Assembly: GCA_008638375.1 (NCBI GenBank)
Contig: CM018047.1
Coordinates: 52,398,679 to 52,462,678, forward strand
Length of the DNA: 64,000 nt
Direction: 5' to 3'
Source of the DNA: Nyssa sinensis
Taxonomy: Eukaryota; Streptophyta; Magnoliopsida; Cornales; Nyssaceae
The position numbers and the translations under genes were made by a program. Positions 46,684-59,868 of the stretch are shown here, piece after piece. Each line of letters opens with the position of its first letter. Position 1 is the first letter of the stretch. The notes under the pieces were generated by a model. That model did no database searches and was not told the DNA's origin. It saw only the letters and a list, made by a program, of their open reading frames with translations.

Positions 46684-49600
46684 ATGGCTAACAACAATTC
46701 ACAAATGGCGGGAACCAACTCCCATTTTGAAGTGAGTTATTTTCTTCTCTTTTTATATACACACTCTTTGCGCACAGATATGCGCGCACTGCTCATTCTA
46801 TCTTATGAGCCAATCCACCTTATATAACTTTTCATTTGTGTTTAGGGGGAAATCAAATCATTTAAATATTGTGAGTTATCAATCACTTTTGCAAAAAAGT
46901 TTCTACTAACTGTAAATTCTCACAGTAGTGAAAATGAGTGAATGGAAGAGACAGAGGATAAAGCAAGTTGAGTAGAACATATAACTGCATGCCACATCTG
47001 GTATATGTGTAACATAACCTTCAATTGGTTATGCCTTATGACAATATTCCATCCAGTTCATTAACCAACTCATTTCTTTCCCGGCCAAACTTCTGTGATG
47101 ACCCAAAAAAATTTGTTGCTAGAAAGCAAATATGGTGTTTTGAACCTGTAAATTATAGCCATTAATGTGTTTATGATATCATATATAAAGAGTTTGAAGT
47201 GCATGTGGCCTTCCATGACTTTGAAATTGGTTCCACAGATGGGATCACTAGAAGAAAGATCGGTACTTGAGTTTGAGGATGAGAGCCTGGTCAGCAATGG
47301 ATCAATTGATAGGAAGACGCATTCTCTTGATGCAGCTCCAGTCAAATCTTTCTCCATAGCAAATTCAGAAGATTTTGGTCGTAATTATGTACGGAATAGC
47401 ATGTTAAGGAGCATTAAGATAGTATTCTTCTCTGACAAAATCAACTTACTTGTACCTTGCGGCTTTTTGGCAATACTTGTTGATCTGTTGACTAGCCATC
47501 ATGTGAGTTGCATTTATCTTCACCCTTCAACCTCATCTGGATCATTGTATAATTTTATGTATGTTCTCATTTATATTGTCAAATTGATTTCAGGGTTGGG
47601 TCTTCTTGCTAAGCTTATTGGGCATAATTCCTTTGGCAGAACGTTTGGGTTGGGCTACAGAGTAATCACTTTACTCATTTCACCTCTACCTATGTTGCAT
47701 GGACAATCTGGAAATGAATTTTAGATATGTATCTAATGTATCTGTTTTTTGTAATGATGCTCAACCGATGTGTCTTATGAGTTATGAGTGAAGAGAGGAA
47801 CTCAATTCTACTTTATTGCTTTAGTGTTTTTCTCCTTTACATGGATAGTTTAAGAAAGAGTGGTGTCAAACATTTAATCTTACCATATTACACAGAAGAA
47901 GAGATGTGTTTAAAATGACAATTAGTTGGGTTCTCGTGTAGTTTATGAAGTCACATAAATTGATCGCCTTGAAATTGACCCACATTTTACATCCTACCAA
48001 GTCCATGCAACATAGATTCTATTGAATATTGCAGTAATGTAGATGGTTGAGTACCTAATATAGTTTGGCTTCCTCTCAATGCAGGCAGCTGGCTTTCTTC
48101 ACTGGAGCAACAGGTCTTCTTTTTTTCTTTTTCTTTTTTATAATTTGATTATCTGTCTGTTGCTTTCTATTCTCTCCATTGATTTTTTTATATGAACCAA
48201 TAAACTTCTTGTTAATGTCATTATTTCATGCCAGAATCTATAAGGGCTGCTGTTTTCCCTTTATTTTTCCATATTTATTCTCTGCTCCCATATGATTTTG
48301 GCTTATATTTATGGTTTAGATTATCCGTCTTACAGTATTTGTAAAATTGATAATAAAAAAAAGAGTGATATAATAATGAAATGGATACATAAACACGTCG
48401 ATGCATGTTTTCATGCACTATCAGTCTATTTTTTTTATTGAGGTTTTATGAGTTAGATTTTATAGTATAGATTACATTCTAAAAGTGGGCACAGGTAAAC
48501 TAAAAACCAAACAGTATTTCTTTAACAAAAGTGGTTTATTTTAGGTTTACCTTTAGGTTTAGGTTTAGATTTACCTTTAGGTTTCATCTTGGTTTCTTAA
48601 TGACTGGAGATAGTTTGGCTTTTAGAAATTTGAAGCCAATAGTAGTAGTAGCAGCAGCAGCAGCAGTAGTCAATCTGTTCATTTCACAGTGTCGTGTGAT
48701 CATTTTTTCCTCTGGGGTAATTGACGACGGCCTTGGTCTGAATTGTGCAGTTGGGGGTCTATTAAATGCTACATTTGGAAATGCGACAGAACTGATAATA
48801 TCAATTCATGCAATGAGAAGTGGTATGATACGTGTTGTTCAGCAGTCATTACTGGGCTCAATTCTTTCCAACATGTTGCTGGTTCTTGGTTGTGCATTTT
48901 TTTGTGGTGGAATTGTCCATTCTAAGAAGGAACAGGTGTTTAACAAGGTAGGTTAATTGCCTTTCTCATAATGGCTATTTTTTTCCTTTTCGTAATAAAA
49001 GGAATAATCTATAGTTTAGTTTTTCATTCTATCTTGTTTTTGCTTATATTTTGGTTGACGAAATAGTGGGATCTATTTGAATTTTTTTGGCAGTCAAATG
49101 CTGTGATGAATTCAGGATTGCTCTTGATGGCAGTCATGGGCCTGTTGTTCCCAGCTGTCCTCCACTTCACACACACTGAGCTGCATTTTGGGAAGTCTGA
49201 GTTGGCCCTTTCAAGGTTTAGCAGCTGTATTATGCTTGTGGCGTATGGTGCCTATCTCTTTTTTCAGCTGAAGAGTGAGCAGAATCTATATTCCCCAGTT
49301 AATGAGGTTGGTACTCTGTTGGTTTTTAGAAACACACTGTTTATTCCTCTCTCTCTTTTGGTTCTTTTCAAAAGACATGCTTTGCTTATCCTTGATTCTG
49401 GATGTATAATATCTAAGAGTATGATGTTTTGATATCATATATTTTTGTTCTCTATAGATTGGAAGTTTGTTTGGACTATAATAGCTATTAAATCTTTTAG
49501 CCAAAAATCTTTGTATGCATAATTTTGATCATATGGCTTTAATTGTAGAGGCAGGACAACCTTTTCTAGTTCCCACTTCAAATGTTATCTGAATGTCGCC

Positions 49601-52600
49601 TAATAAATTTCTTTAATGCATTTTAGTTTCTCTCCACTTTTAAGCTTCCCTCTCAAATTTCTGAAACCTCACATCTTGGTTCCACTTCCCATTTTCTCTT
49701 CTCACACTTGGATCCCCGAAGATGTAGCGGGGACTAGGTAGATAAGGAAAACAAGTAACCAATTTATTCATCATTGGTATACTTCTAAAACCCCACATGA
49801 TTAATTTATATTCTTCTTTCTTTTTTTTTTTCCCTCTGTAAAACTCTGCATTTCATTACAGCGTCCCCATTTTGCTATTCATGCACTGTAGTTATATGGT
49901 ATCTCTTGGTAGCTTTACTTCTTTTTATCGTTTTGTTATGAATGATTTTGTCTGATAAATGGTATAAAATCAGGAAGGAAGTCGGACTAATGGAAGCATG
50001 GATGATGAAGAAAGTCCTGAGATCTCCAAATGGGAATCAATAATATGGCTTTTTGTTTTAACTGCATGGATTTCATTCCTCTCAGAATACCTAGTTAATG
50101 CCATAGAGGTAGTTTTCCTGTCTTAATCTAATTCTATAGTTTATTTGGTACCATTGCATGGCATGCCTATTACTTATCATTGCAGGAATAATTTCCAAGG
50201 TATCCTATGATGAAGAAAGTACATGTTTTTCTTGTCTTTACTTGGTGGAAACCTCTCTTCGTATATGTTACATTCTCACTATTATAGATTCTTATTATGG
50301 GACAGGGATGGTAGGTTGTTTCTTTGTTTTAGACTTTTCTGTAATTCCTTCAGTGAAGATGCCTTTTCATATACGTTTAACTTGCATATCTCTCTCTCTC
50401 GCATCTATCTTTTCATGTATTGAAATATGTCAACCCATTACATGACAGAATTCATTTGTTATACTTTCTGATTTTGTGCAACCTTCTTATCGTAAACATG
50501 TTACTTTTTCAGGGGGCTTCTGTTGCGTTGAATATTCCTATACCGTTTATAAGTGTTATCCTACTCCCAATTGTTGGGAATGCAGCGGAGCATGCAGGTG
50601 CTATAATGTTTGCCATGAAAGACAAGCTCGTAAGTGCTTGTTCCGCTGGCTTCTTAAAACAACTAAGTTTGACTATGAAGTCATTTTCTAATTTACTCAA
50701 TCTCCATGTAGGACATTTCTTTGGGAGTGGCAATAGGCTCATCAACCCAGATATCGATGTTTGGGGTAGGCATTGGACATTATATGGATCTATAATGACT
50801 TCTGGCTATTATTGAAATGCATTTGCATACACATCTGCTTATAAAGTATGATTATTTCACCTTATAGTTTGTAGGTATAGAGGTTCTTTCCTGGCATAAT
50901 TTGTTATCTTTTTTATTACAAACGGTTGACCTTTAAGTACTTACAATACGTAGCATCCGCTGCTTTCAGTATTAAGCAATCAGTGATTTCATTGGTTGAC
51001 TGCTATTTGTGCTTTGCAATGAAGGTTAATTTAAAGTCTTCCACCTTGTAACAGGATTGTTCCAGTAATCAATAAAATTTTCTAATCATGTGGCCTTCCC
51101 TTTCTGATATTGCACAGTACTTGGTTGGAAAATTGACTCGATACAACTCAATGCACATTTATTCCATTTACTATGAATCATTGCCAACAGATTTGTGATT
51201 TGACGTTTGACTGATAGGTCCTTTCATTAAATGTATTTTCAGTGCGCTCTAACAATTTCTGGTGTCCCTTTTGTGTGTTGTTATTTGATAAATTAGTTTA
51301 CTTATTCTAGGAGTTTTACTTTTCACTTAACCAGCCAAGGGATATGCATGATGCTTTCTGGCTGTATTGGCTGTGTATCAGTTTTTAAGTAATTATGACA
51401 GGATTATGTAAGTGGTATGTACAAGTCAGCTTACATGCTTTCCTTGATGAAAGATAATTTATAGAAAGAAATCACTTGACACCATGTAATTCTTGAGACC
51501 AAAAATTGATCGGCACTTAAAGAGTTAAGGCTAACAAAATATGTCAGCAAAACCATGTCTCCCTTAGGTTGCATGCACATAGTTACAGTTGGAAACCATC
51601 TATTGCATACTGCATCTTGTGGATGATTGATGTCATCATGAAAAAGGCTCACTTTCCTTTATTACCAGTCTTTCCACAAGACAGAAAAATGTTTAAGATC
51701 TATTGAAATACAGATCAATCACCAACTATTAATAATCTACCAGTTAATTGTTTGTAATAATGGATATGCTTTTCAAGAAACCCACTTTTTTGCATGGTGG
51801 ATAACTAATACTCTTGCCACGAACTAGTTCCAAGTTAAGTGCTTAATTCCCTCTGAAACGCAATAAGCTGAAACAAACGGGCTCTTAAGTGAACTGCTAT
51901 TTCACCAATACTCACTTGCATGGCTATTACTTAGGCGATTAGTTCTGTATTCAGCCTACCATTCTCAGCATCCCATCCCATATTGGTGTGAACTGCTTTT
52001 TTCACTCACTCTCAATTTAGTGGCTGTTCCTTAGGCAGTAAGTTCCGTATTCAGTCTACATTCTCAGCATCCCGTATTGGCAGGACCAACACTAGGTGAA
52101 GGTCTATTCACTTAGATGATTACCTAAGAAAAAGACAATAGCAGCTTTTTTATTTCTCCAAAATGTTCTAGCTTGAGATGGTATGTAGTATGTTTTAAGT
52201 TAGGAATACTACTAAAAGATCTGTATAAAGGTCTTGTTTTTGTATAGGAGCTTGTGTACTTCTGAGAAAGTGATGTAGGATCTTTACTCCAGCACCAAAA
52301 TAAAGAGTGGACATCTTAATGAAAGTAGTTTGTAGGTTAAAGAGAAAGAAAGAGAAGAACAAACAGCTTAGAAAGATCCTGAAGGGTTGAAGAGAGAGAA
52401 TAATGAACTGCTTAGAAAGGTCTTGAAGGGTAAGAGAGGGAGAGAGTAGAGGAGGGAAGCCTAGGCAATCACACCTAGATTGTTACTTCTTAAGCACTCA
52501 TACCTAGATTGTTACTTCTTAAGAACTCACACCTAAGTAGAGTTATTACATATCACAAATATTAGGTTGGAAAATATTTATTCCATAATACAACTCTTTA

Positions 52601-53884
52601 GATGGAGGGCTTGAACTTGAAGGCCAAGGGAACTTGGTGTCCAAGTTCAATTTTGAAGACCTTAGTGTTCAAGTATTCTTGGTGATGAAGTTTAATTAGA
52701 AAACTTGGCCATAGAAGATTTGAACATTGAAAACCCAACTGGACTACCAAATTTGCCCAATATATAGATAAGCCATAATCAAAAGCCCAACATAAAGCCT
52801 GCTCCACATCCCAAAAAAGTAAAATTACCAAAGTTCCCCAAATGGAAAAAAAAAAAACTCCAATAGAACTTAAAATTAATAAGTCTTCTGGACAAGTTCT
52901 ATACTAGAACTTTGCCAAAGAACAATATTAGTCATCGTATTTGGATCTTCCCTTTGCTTATAGTATTTCCGAATAGTCCTCTTTGATTTGCATCAGGTAG
53001 TTTTTGATTTATGAAGTCAAAGACAAAGTTAAATGCTCACTAGTCAGTTATTCAATAAATTTTTTGCTCCCATGATTAATTAATTATTGGGGTCCATCAT
53101 ATGAGTTCTAGTGTTGCATTTGACTCCATACTCGAAATTATTTATATTCAAAATTCCAAAAACTGCATTCTTATTTACAATGCGAAGTTTTCTTCAAATT
53201 ATATTTTCTTTTTGGGTACATGATTACCATATTACTTTTACTATAATGTGAATTTGTGTACATTCTAGCTTGGAGTAAATAACTGTTGAAATTCTCTACA
53301 AAAGCAAAAAATAAAATAAAATATTATAGACGAGAAATGTGATGCCTTCGGAATAAGATGTGCTATTGAAGGTATTAGCTAGCCTAGCTACCAAAGTCGT
53401 CCCACCCACCCCCCCCCCCCCCCCGGGACCGCGGAAAGGCTGGGCAGTCCATCACCGCCTTTGGACCTATAAAATTTTTTTAATACGATTTTCTATTTTT
53501 GAGGAGGATGCTGAAATGTACTACTTAATTTTCTATATGTTTTGTTATTTCTTTGTTCTAGTTTGCTGAAGATGTGGGTTGACCTGCATCCTATGAAGCA
53601 CGGACACTTTATTTTGGCTCACGTGTCCGTATCAAACACCGCCACTTCCAGACACGTATCCAAATACTTGAATGGACACGTCTTGGACACCAACACTCCC
53701 AGACACGTGTCTGGACACTGGAATCATGAAGGTTGATGATAAAATGAAGAAGTTCTTTATTTTTTATTTAATGACTTTGTTATTTTAATATCTTAATAAT
53801 ATTTTTAAAATTTGTGTGTTTTTATGTCAATTTTAATTAAAATAACATTAGATTTTTATTATATGATCATATAAAAATATAAAA

Positions 53885-53930
<46 letters not shown>

Positions 53931-55524
53931 CGTGTCCTCCTTTTTTGAAAAATAATGTGTCTGCGTGTCTATGTCGTGTCGTATTCGTGCTTTTTAGCCT
54001 GCATCAATGTATTTTTGTTGTGGTAGAACTTAGAGCGGTAGAGTTGAACATTCACAACAACTGGTGCATTACTCTTGGCCTGAGTTTCTTTTTAATTTGC
54101 TTAGCTTTGTAATTCATAGCAGTTCTTTGGAGTGTTCAATCTACTTGAAATATTTGTGCACCTATCATTGTTGTTATCATCATCAATGCCATGTCATGCG
54201 ACATGCTTTAGAAGATCATGCACTTGTCAGATGTCATATTAATACCATATGTCATTGGTAATATTCTGTCAGTTTTTTTAGTTATATACATGTATTGAGT
54301 TTTGTCTTTCTCATATAGTTTTATGTTGTTTGTGTTCTCCCTCTTTGGGTGATTTACCTCTAAAAACCTCTTTCTTTGTTTCTATGACTGCAGATTCCAT
54401 TTTGTGTGGTTGTTGGGTGGATCTGGGGGCATCCAATGGACTTAAATTTTCAAATTTTTGAGACAGCCACTCTTTTCATGACAGTTCTAGTAGTAGCCTT
54501 CATGCTGCAGGTTTGCCCATTATGAGGGGAAGACTTGATCAACATTAATTTTCTTTTCTTTAGAAGCTTGAGTGCTAGATTGTTTCCAGTGGTGAATGAC
54601 TCAAAAGTTGGAAAGCCTACTTTTAATGTTCCACGCATTGATTGTGATGAAAGGCTTATATTTTCCTATGAAGTATTCAACAATAGTTCTATTTCATTTA
54701 GGGATAATTACATCAATGTCTCCTGAACTATGACTGGATTTTAACTCATCCCCCTGAACTATTTTACATGATGGGCACAATCCTTAAATTAGTGATACGT
54801 GACACTTACACCCCTGTTAGTCCACTGTGCTGTGCATAAAATTAAGTGGAAAAGAAGTATGTGAGCTTCACGTGCCACTTTGTAACATTTTTCAAGACAT
54901 AATTGTCCTTATTTTCTTGGTTGGATTTTCAAGGGCAAAAGTGCCTTTATAACAAGTGGTTGATGTACAACGGGCAGATCAATCGAGAGATGGACTGAGA
55001 GAGGTCAACTCATGGAGGCAAGTGAAACGGGTGCCCATTTTCAAAGCATGTGAGGTCCAGCTGGGGTACAGAGCTTCTTCCTCTTGATGCTTGGCAAATG
55101 CATGGTTGAAGGATACTTTATAACGAGTAGGTGATGTACAAAGGGCAGCCAGGTAACCAACCATTGCAAGGCCACAAGCAGAATCGAGAGGGAGAGGAAT
55201 GTGTGTGTGTGTGTGTGTGTTTAGAGTGAGAAAACCGTTAATAACAATTTTCCTTCACCTACTCATTCCCATGGTCTATTGGCCCCCAACCCTGAAGAAT
55301 CCACTTTGTTTCCCTTCTCCTTCAACATCTCCCTTTACAGTGAGCTATAGTGAGAATAGGAGATGAACTTCTCTCCACTTCTGCAGCTTACGACATGCTT
55401 GGCATCTAGCTCGTGTGCAGAGCTTATGGCTTGCTTCTCTCTACCAGTGCCATTTTTTTTCTCTCTATATCTATCTATATTTTTCTATGTACTATTCTGT
55501 CTCATTCCCTCCACCGGTGCCATG

Positions 55525-55573
<49 letters not shown>

Positions 55574-57209
55574 TTCTCTATGCACTATACGTATGGTCTC
55601 ATTATTTCAAAATCAGGGTTTAATTTTATGTTGTTGAGATGGATCAATGAAGATGGAGGTGCATGGTATGGTAGAGGTGGAGATGAGGTGGCGATGCCAG
55701 TGTCATTGGTTATGGCACTGGTCGATGCTGAGAGAGAAGGGAAAGAATGAATAATACAGGGGTTTTTTTTTTGCCTTGAGTGAGGGTAAATTTGTAAAAT
55801 TATTATTTCCGTCAATGACATCAAACTGAGTTCATACAAGGAGCTACTCATCACATTTTAAAGATCGGGGGGTAATGTGTAAGCGAGCCATAGTACAAAG
55901 GGTGTAGGTGTAATTATCCCTTTAATTAATCTTTTTCAAGATTTTTGTACTTTGTATTTTGTTTGTAGAGCTTCTGAACATCTCCTTACTTAATCGATCA
56001 ATCTTTTTTAACCTTCTTTCTGTGCTTGCAGGAGGGGACTTCTAATTACTTTAAAGGACTAATGCTTCTTTTTTGCTATATGATAGTCGCTGCAAGTTTC
56101 TTTGTACATATGGATCCTAAATCTATACGTGAGTCATCCCTTTCTTCCCACTGTGGACTAATGACAGTGTTACAATTTTGTTGGTTTACTCTATGAACAC
56201 TGGTTTTTTATAATTCCTTTTTTACTTTCATTGCCTGTATCACATGTTCATTTTTTGTATAGTAAAATTTTGTTAAATATTAGTTGTAATATTGACAAAA
56301 AAAATTGCAATAATTTCTCATTCCATGTGAATGCTCCTGTATTTGTGCTTGGACCTTAAATTCACTCACTATATTGATCTGCAATTAGAAAGGGAAGGGG
56401 TGTTTGATGTCATTTAGAAATAGAGTTCTTCCATCTTGCATAACACGACATAGGAAATGAGTTCATTTCGTTTTTTTCCCTATTTTTTTCTAATCTATTT
56501 TGCTTTTTATAGCATTTCCAATGATTTTGTTCATAACTAAATACACATTGTTTTTATTTACATCATTGCAATTTTTATCATCATACTTTTTTGTGCTTTG
56601 GGGAATCAACCTTTGCAAAATGCGGGTATGGTTAACCACCATTCACCTCTCTGAGATCCCGCTAAGTGCAAGAGCCTTATGCACCGGATACAATCATACT
56701 TTGTTATGTTTATGATATAAGCAATCTGTCCAATATTTTGTTTTGTAATGAGTGCATACTAGTGAAGGTGGGTCTTGATGCAATGATAAGGTTGCTTTAT
56801 TGTGACCTGACGGTCATGGATTCGAGTCGTAGAAACAGTTAGTGGCAGGAGTCTCATGCACTAGGCTAGTTCTGATTGCATACTAGTGGAAGAAAAAGTG
56901 GAATGATACCATACCATGGGATGTCCAATTAGTGCGATCCCTTGTTCTTGCAATCTTATATCAAATGCAGTTTTCTCATTCACAATTTAAACTCTTTTTT
57001 GTCTTTTTTTCCATCAATTTTCCCTTTTGATGTTCGGAGTGTAACATGCTGGAAATGTGGTTTTGCAGAGGATAAGCCCACAAAAACTTAGATAACAAAG
57101 TACAACAGATTCACGATGTATAGCTGCCAAAGTTCAATGTCCATTTGGCAATGAGAATATCTTTCTTTCTGCAGAGGATCAGCCATGGATTCATGAGGTT
57201 GACTGCTAA
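46684..57209 (+). CDS. CAX: Vacuolar cation/proton exchanger (CAX2/CAX5-like), multi-exon
   Basis: Exchanges cytosolic Ca2+ or other divalent metals for H+ at the tonoplast. Exons: 46684-46731 (optional N-terminus), 47239-47502, 47594-47661, 48085-48113, 48751-48947, 49094-49306, 49974-50108, 50513-50629, 50712-50765, 54394-54510, 56032-56128, then 57069-57091 or 57175-57209. All introns are GT..AG and phases agree. The protein is 437 residues from the ATG at 47239, or 453 with the first exon; Arabidopsis CAX2 is about 441. Both ion-binding repeats are intact: [10 protein letters not shown] after VGGLLNATF, and [15 protein letters not shown]. The acidic loop between halves is [12 protein letters not shown]. 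Marks of the CAX2/CAX5 branch are [30 protein letters not shown] and [20 protein letters not shown]. The N-terminus (residues 1-55) matches in position the autoinhibitory region. No frame break; likely functional. Intron 9 is 3.6 kb and holds transposons. Confidence 0.93.
53400..53426. repeat. Poly-C/G-rich run in exchanger intron
   Basis: An uninterrupted C run followed by GGGACCGCGGAAAGG, like the C-runs at 12802 and 17670. Probably the end of a repeat remnant. Confidence 0.6.
53591..53997. mobile_element. hAT-type MITE in exchanger intron 9
   Basis: 407 bp flanked by a perfect 8-bp duplication CCTGCATC (53583-53590 and 53998-54005). Terminal inverted repeats are CTATGAAGCACGGACAC and, inward from the right, CTAAAAAGCACGAATACG. 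The interior has repeated GACACGT motifs and a (TA)n tract at 53889-53925. An 8-bp duplication and short inverted repeats indicate the hAT superfamily. Confidence 0.8.
54701..55920. mobile_element. MULE-like non-autonomous element in exchanger intron 10
   Basis: Ends read inward GGGATAATTACATCAATGTC and GGGATAATTACACCTACACC; inward homology is patchy but continues about 70 bp. Flanking 9-mers TTTCATTTA and TTTAATTAA agree at 7 of 9, fitting an old 9-bp duplication. It contains a (GT)n run at 55201-55220, a (CT)n(TA)n tract at 55528-55571 and short frames without recognisable domains. Related by ends to the element at 42315. Confidence 0.65.
56600..56885 (+). mobile_element. tRNA-derived SINE pieces in exchanger intron 11
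   Basis: 56768-56850 has an A-box-like GATGCAATGATAAGGTTGC and B-box-like GGTCATGGATTCGAGTCG, followed by GAAACAG, as in plant Au-type SINE heads. 56615-56695 has TTTGCAAAATGCGGGTATGG and the AGAGCCTTATGCACCGGATAC segment, matching the body of such SINEs. Two overlapping insertions or one rearranged copy. Confidence 0.6.
57069..57091 (+). CDS. CAX: Exchanger terminal exon, version 1
   Basis: After TTTTGCAG: completes Gln with the C of exon 11, then DKPTKT and TAG. It shares GCAGAGGATAAGCC with version 2 (GCAGAGGATCAGCC). Confidence 0.45.
57175..57209 (+). CDS. CAX: Exchanger terminal exon, version 2
   Basis: After CTTTCTTTCTGCAG (best pyrimidine tract of the three): Gln, then [10 protein letters not shown] and TAA. 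Most likely the original tail, because the GATTCATGAGGTTGACTGCT segment is kept in version 3 and in decayed form in version 1. Confidence 0.5.
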
Positions 57210-58840
57210 AGCTCTAGTTCCACTTTTTTACTGTATAATTCCGAAACTGAACCACACCACTCAATGAAGAACCACACCACTTTCTGTATTTGACTTCCAC
57301 AATGGTTTCAGTAAGCGGTTTGTTTTTTGGCCCCTTCTAAAGATGGCTGGACAAGACTTTGGCCTTAATATTAGATTTTAGGTATTAGTTGTAGAAGTCA
57401 CTGAACTGTAAAGAAAAAGCAAGGATACATTCATTTTTCTTCTGTTAACACAAGACATACTGCAACTTTTTTTTATATACAAGTTATACCATGATTTTTT
57501 TGTTCCCCCATGTCTTGTGTGCCATTGGCAGGTCTTCTATTATCATAGCTCTCTCTCTGTTATAAAACCTGTTCTTGGGAAAAGATTGATATTTTGGTCA
57601 GAGACTTTTCTACTTTACCTTAATAGGGGCTTCCGGATTTTAGATAATAATCATCTGTCACCTTTACTTTGCCAACAGGCCTTTTACATGAATTCTTCTT
57701 AACTATGAAGACTTCTACCTTTCTTTAAAACGTGTCTCTTGAAGAGACCCTTATATAAGCTGAGACAATTTAGGATTTTAATTAATTAATTAAAATAATT
57801 TTAATCAACTAATTATCTTACAGAGTTGTGCATATATTTTCAAATAAATTTTCTAATTAGTCCAATTAATTAGATAGGAATTTTTGGACTAAATAGTTTA
57901 ACTGAATGTTTTAGAAATTAATTTAATTCTAAATTTTGAATATAATATGACCAAGTGTTGAAATAAACATATATTAAGTACAATATAAATATAAACACAA
58001 GTGAATATAAGAGAGACTAATCTAATGTGAATTTTTCTGGAGAATAAAGTTCACAACTTGCAAGAAATCTTTATTATAAAATCAATCAAGTACAAAGAAT
58101 ACCAAACATCAGAGTACTAACTTGCTACACTCTGTCGTAGGCTTATTTTGTTAGTCAATCTTTAGTTTTAAATTTTTTCTGGTTCCTAATTTTAATAGCT
58201 TACTTTCTATGACATCTGAAAAGGCAAATTATAAAGAATTTCATATTTTTTGGGGGGAATTTCATATGTATTTATTAGAATAAAATTGTGCAAAGTTGAT
58301 TTCAGCTTCTTTGGTACTAAAAATATCATTTTGCAGAAGATCAACCCAATTATTGAATTAATTTTAGAGCCATGCATTCATGAGGTTGACTGCTAAAGCT
58401 GGAGATCAAGTGCTGAGGATCTCAAGATTGTGCACTAAATCATCTTGGATTTGGATTTAATCTCTCTCTTTTTTTTTCTTTCTTTTTACTAGCATATGTA
58501 CAATCTGGGCTTCAATGGCATGGGACAATAAATTGAATTGAAGATTTGTATCAGACTTTGTGGGTTTCATCTTGGAAAGAGAGACAGAGGAGCTTGTTTG
58601 GTCTAGAACCTTGCAACTGACCAGATCAATTGATGGGAAAAAAAATTTTAAGGGTCAGGTAATATCACTGTTTTAGTATGTTCTTTCAAATGTAAGGTAT
58701 GTTGTGACTCATCTTTTTTAGTGGATCATAGCATACATAATAAAATATTATAAAAATAGCAAATTAACACGTGATACTCCAGACTCACTGAAGACTTTCT
58801 CTAATGAATGATCCTTCAATTACACTAGGCTACTGTTAAA
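57210..58840. other. 3' flank of the exchanger gene
   Basis: It contains the likely 3' untranslated region, with candidate poly(A) signals including AATAAA at 58528, and AT-rich DNA. No other coding sequence is supported. Confidence 0.35.
58337..58405 (+). pseudogene. Exchanger terminal exon, version 3 (distant copy)
   Basis: After CATTTTGCAG: AAGATCAACCC would add QDQPNY and TGA at 58354-58356. An extra stretch separates it from GCATTCATGAGGTTGACTGC, the same segment as in version 2. It lies 1.2 kb downstream; probably a duplicate, possibly an alternative 3' end. Confidence 0.4.
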
Positions 58841-58843
58841 GGT

Positions 58844-59075
58844 AATTGTGTAATTTTGCTCCCCGTTGATTCTCTTAAGTTAGCAATTAGATATTTCAAA
58901 GTACAAATTGTTATAAATAGGACGGGTATAATAGACATTTTAATATTTTTATGAATACCGTTATACGACAAACACTAAGAGATATGGATGGTTAGTGTAA
59001 TTCCTCAAACCTAACTAAGTGGTTCATGTGTATTTTTGCTAAATTGCAGAGAAAGACAATGTAATTTACCTTAAA
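58844..59075. mobile_element. Possible small MITE
   Basis: Left end GGTAATTGTGTAATTTTGCT and right end reading inward GGTAAATTACATTGTC are loosely inverted. The TTAGTGTAATTCCTCAAACC segment is typical of plant MITE ends. No clear target duplication. Confidence 0.3.
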
Positions 59076-59139
59076 ATATAAAATAGATATTTATTTTGGT
59101 TATTATTGTTACAGTACATCTACAGTATTGAATTCATTA

Positions 59140-59580
59140 GTAGGGATAGAAATTTACCCCGCCTTTAATGGAATGGGTATAAGGTGTTCATAAACATGGT
59201 CGAGACAGAATCGAAATGGGGCTTTTAAAATCCTGTCAAGTTTGCAGGATGGTCACCCCGTTCCATTTATATATTTATTTTTTTATTATTTTTATATATA
59301 CTATATTTACTAATAAATTGCACTATAAAAAATTAGTTTTAAAATTTTTCATATTACATTCATATTATTTTTTATTGTATTGGTTATTTTGACAATAAAA
59401 TTTTAATTTACCTATTAAAATAAAAATTTTAACTTACTTAAAAAAAATTTAAAATTCGAGACAAGGCGAGGTCAGGAAATATAAATGAGTTCAGGATTGG
59501 GATCAGGGTAAACCTCTAGACAAAATAGAACAAGGTCAAAAATAGGGAATATAAACAAGGATTTCCCGCCAAGAGTCTAT
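59140..59580. mobile_element. Possible hAT-derived MITE
   Basis: A TAGGGATAGAAATTTACCCC start, GGATGGTCACCCCGTTCC interior and GGATTTCCCGCC end resemble hAT MITEs seen as TAGGGATGGCAATTTACCC in plants. Termini are eroded and target duplication is not evident. Confidence 0.35.
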
Positions 59581-59868
59581 CTCGTTGACATTCCTGTATA
59601 GAAATAAATACTATAACATGAAATAAATGAATTTTTTCCAAAAATGTTTCCCCTTCTTAGAAGGAAAAGATGTCGTCTATGTCTCCACCTTTTTATTGTA
59701 AAGGCCAAATCAGTAGTCACACACTTTAGTTGAGCATGACTCATGAGTCTCCAAAATACTTTTGAAAAATATTGGGAAAATATATATATTTTTTTTAAAA
59801 AAAAAACCCTGTGTTTAACAATGATCACGGACTTTTATTTGGTGGAAAATCATCTAATTGAATTAAGA

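Noticed and set aside
47070..47357. Minus-strand 95-codon frame
   Set aside because: Antisense to the first main exon of the exchanger gene.
47167..47724. 185-codon plus-strand frame as a stand-alone gene
   Set aside because: It reads through the real acceptor at 47238 and the intron after 47502; the spliced exchanger model explains it better.
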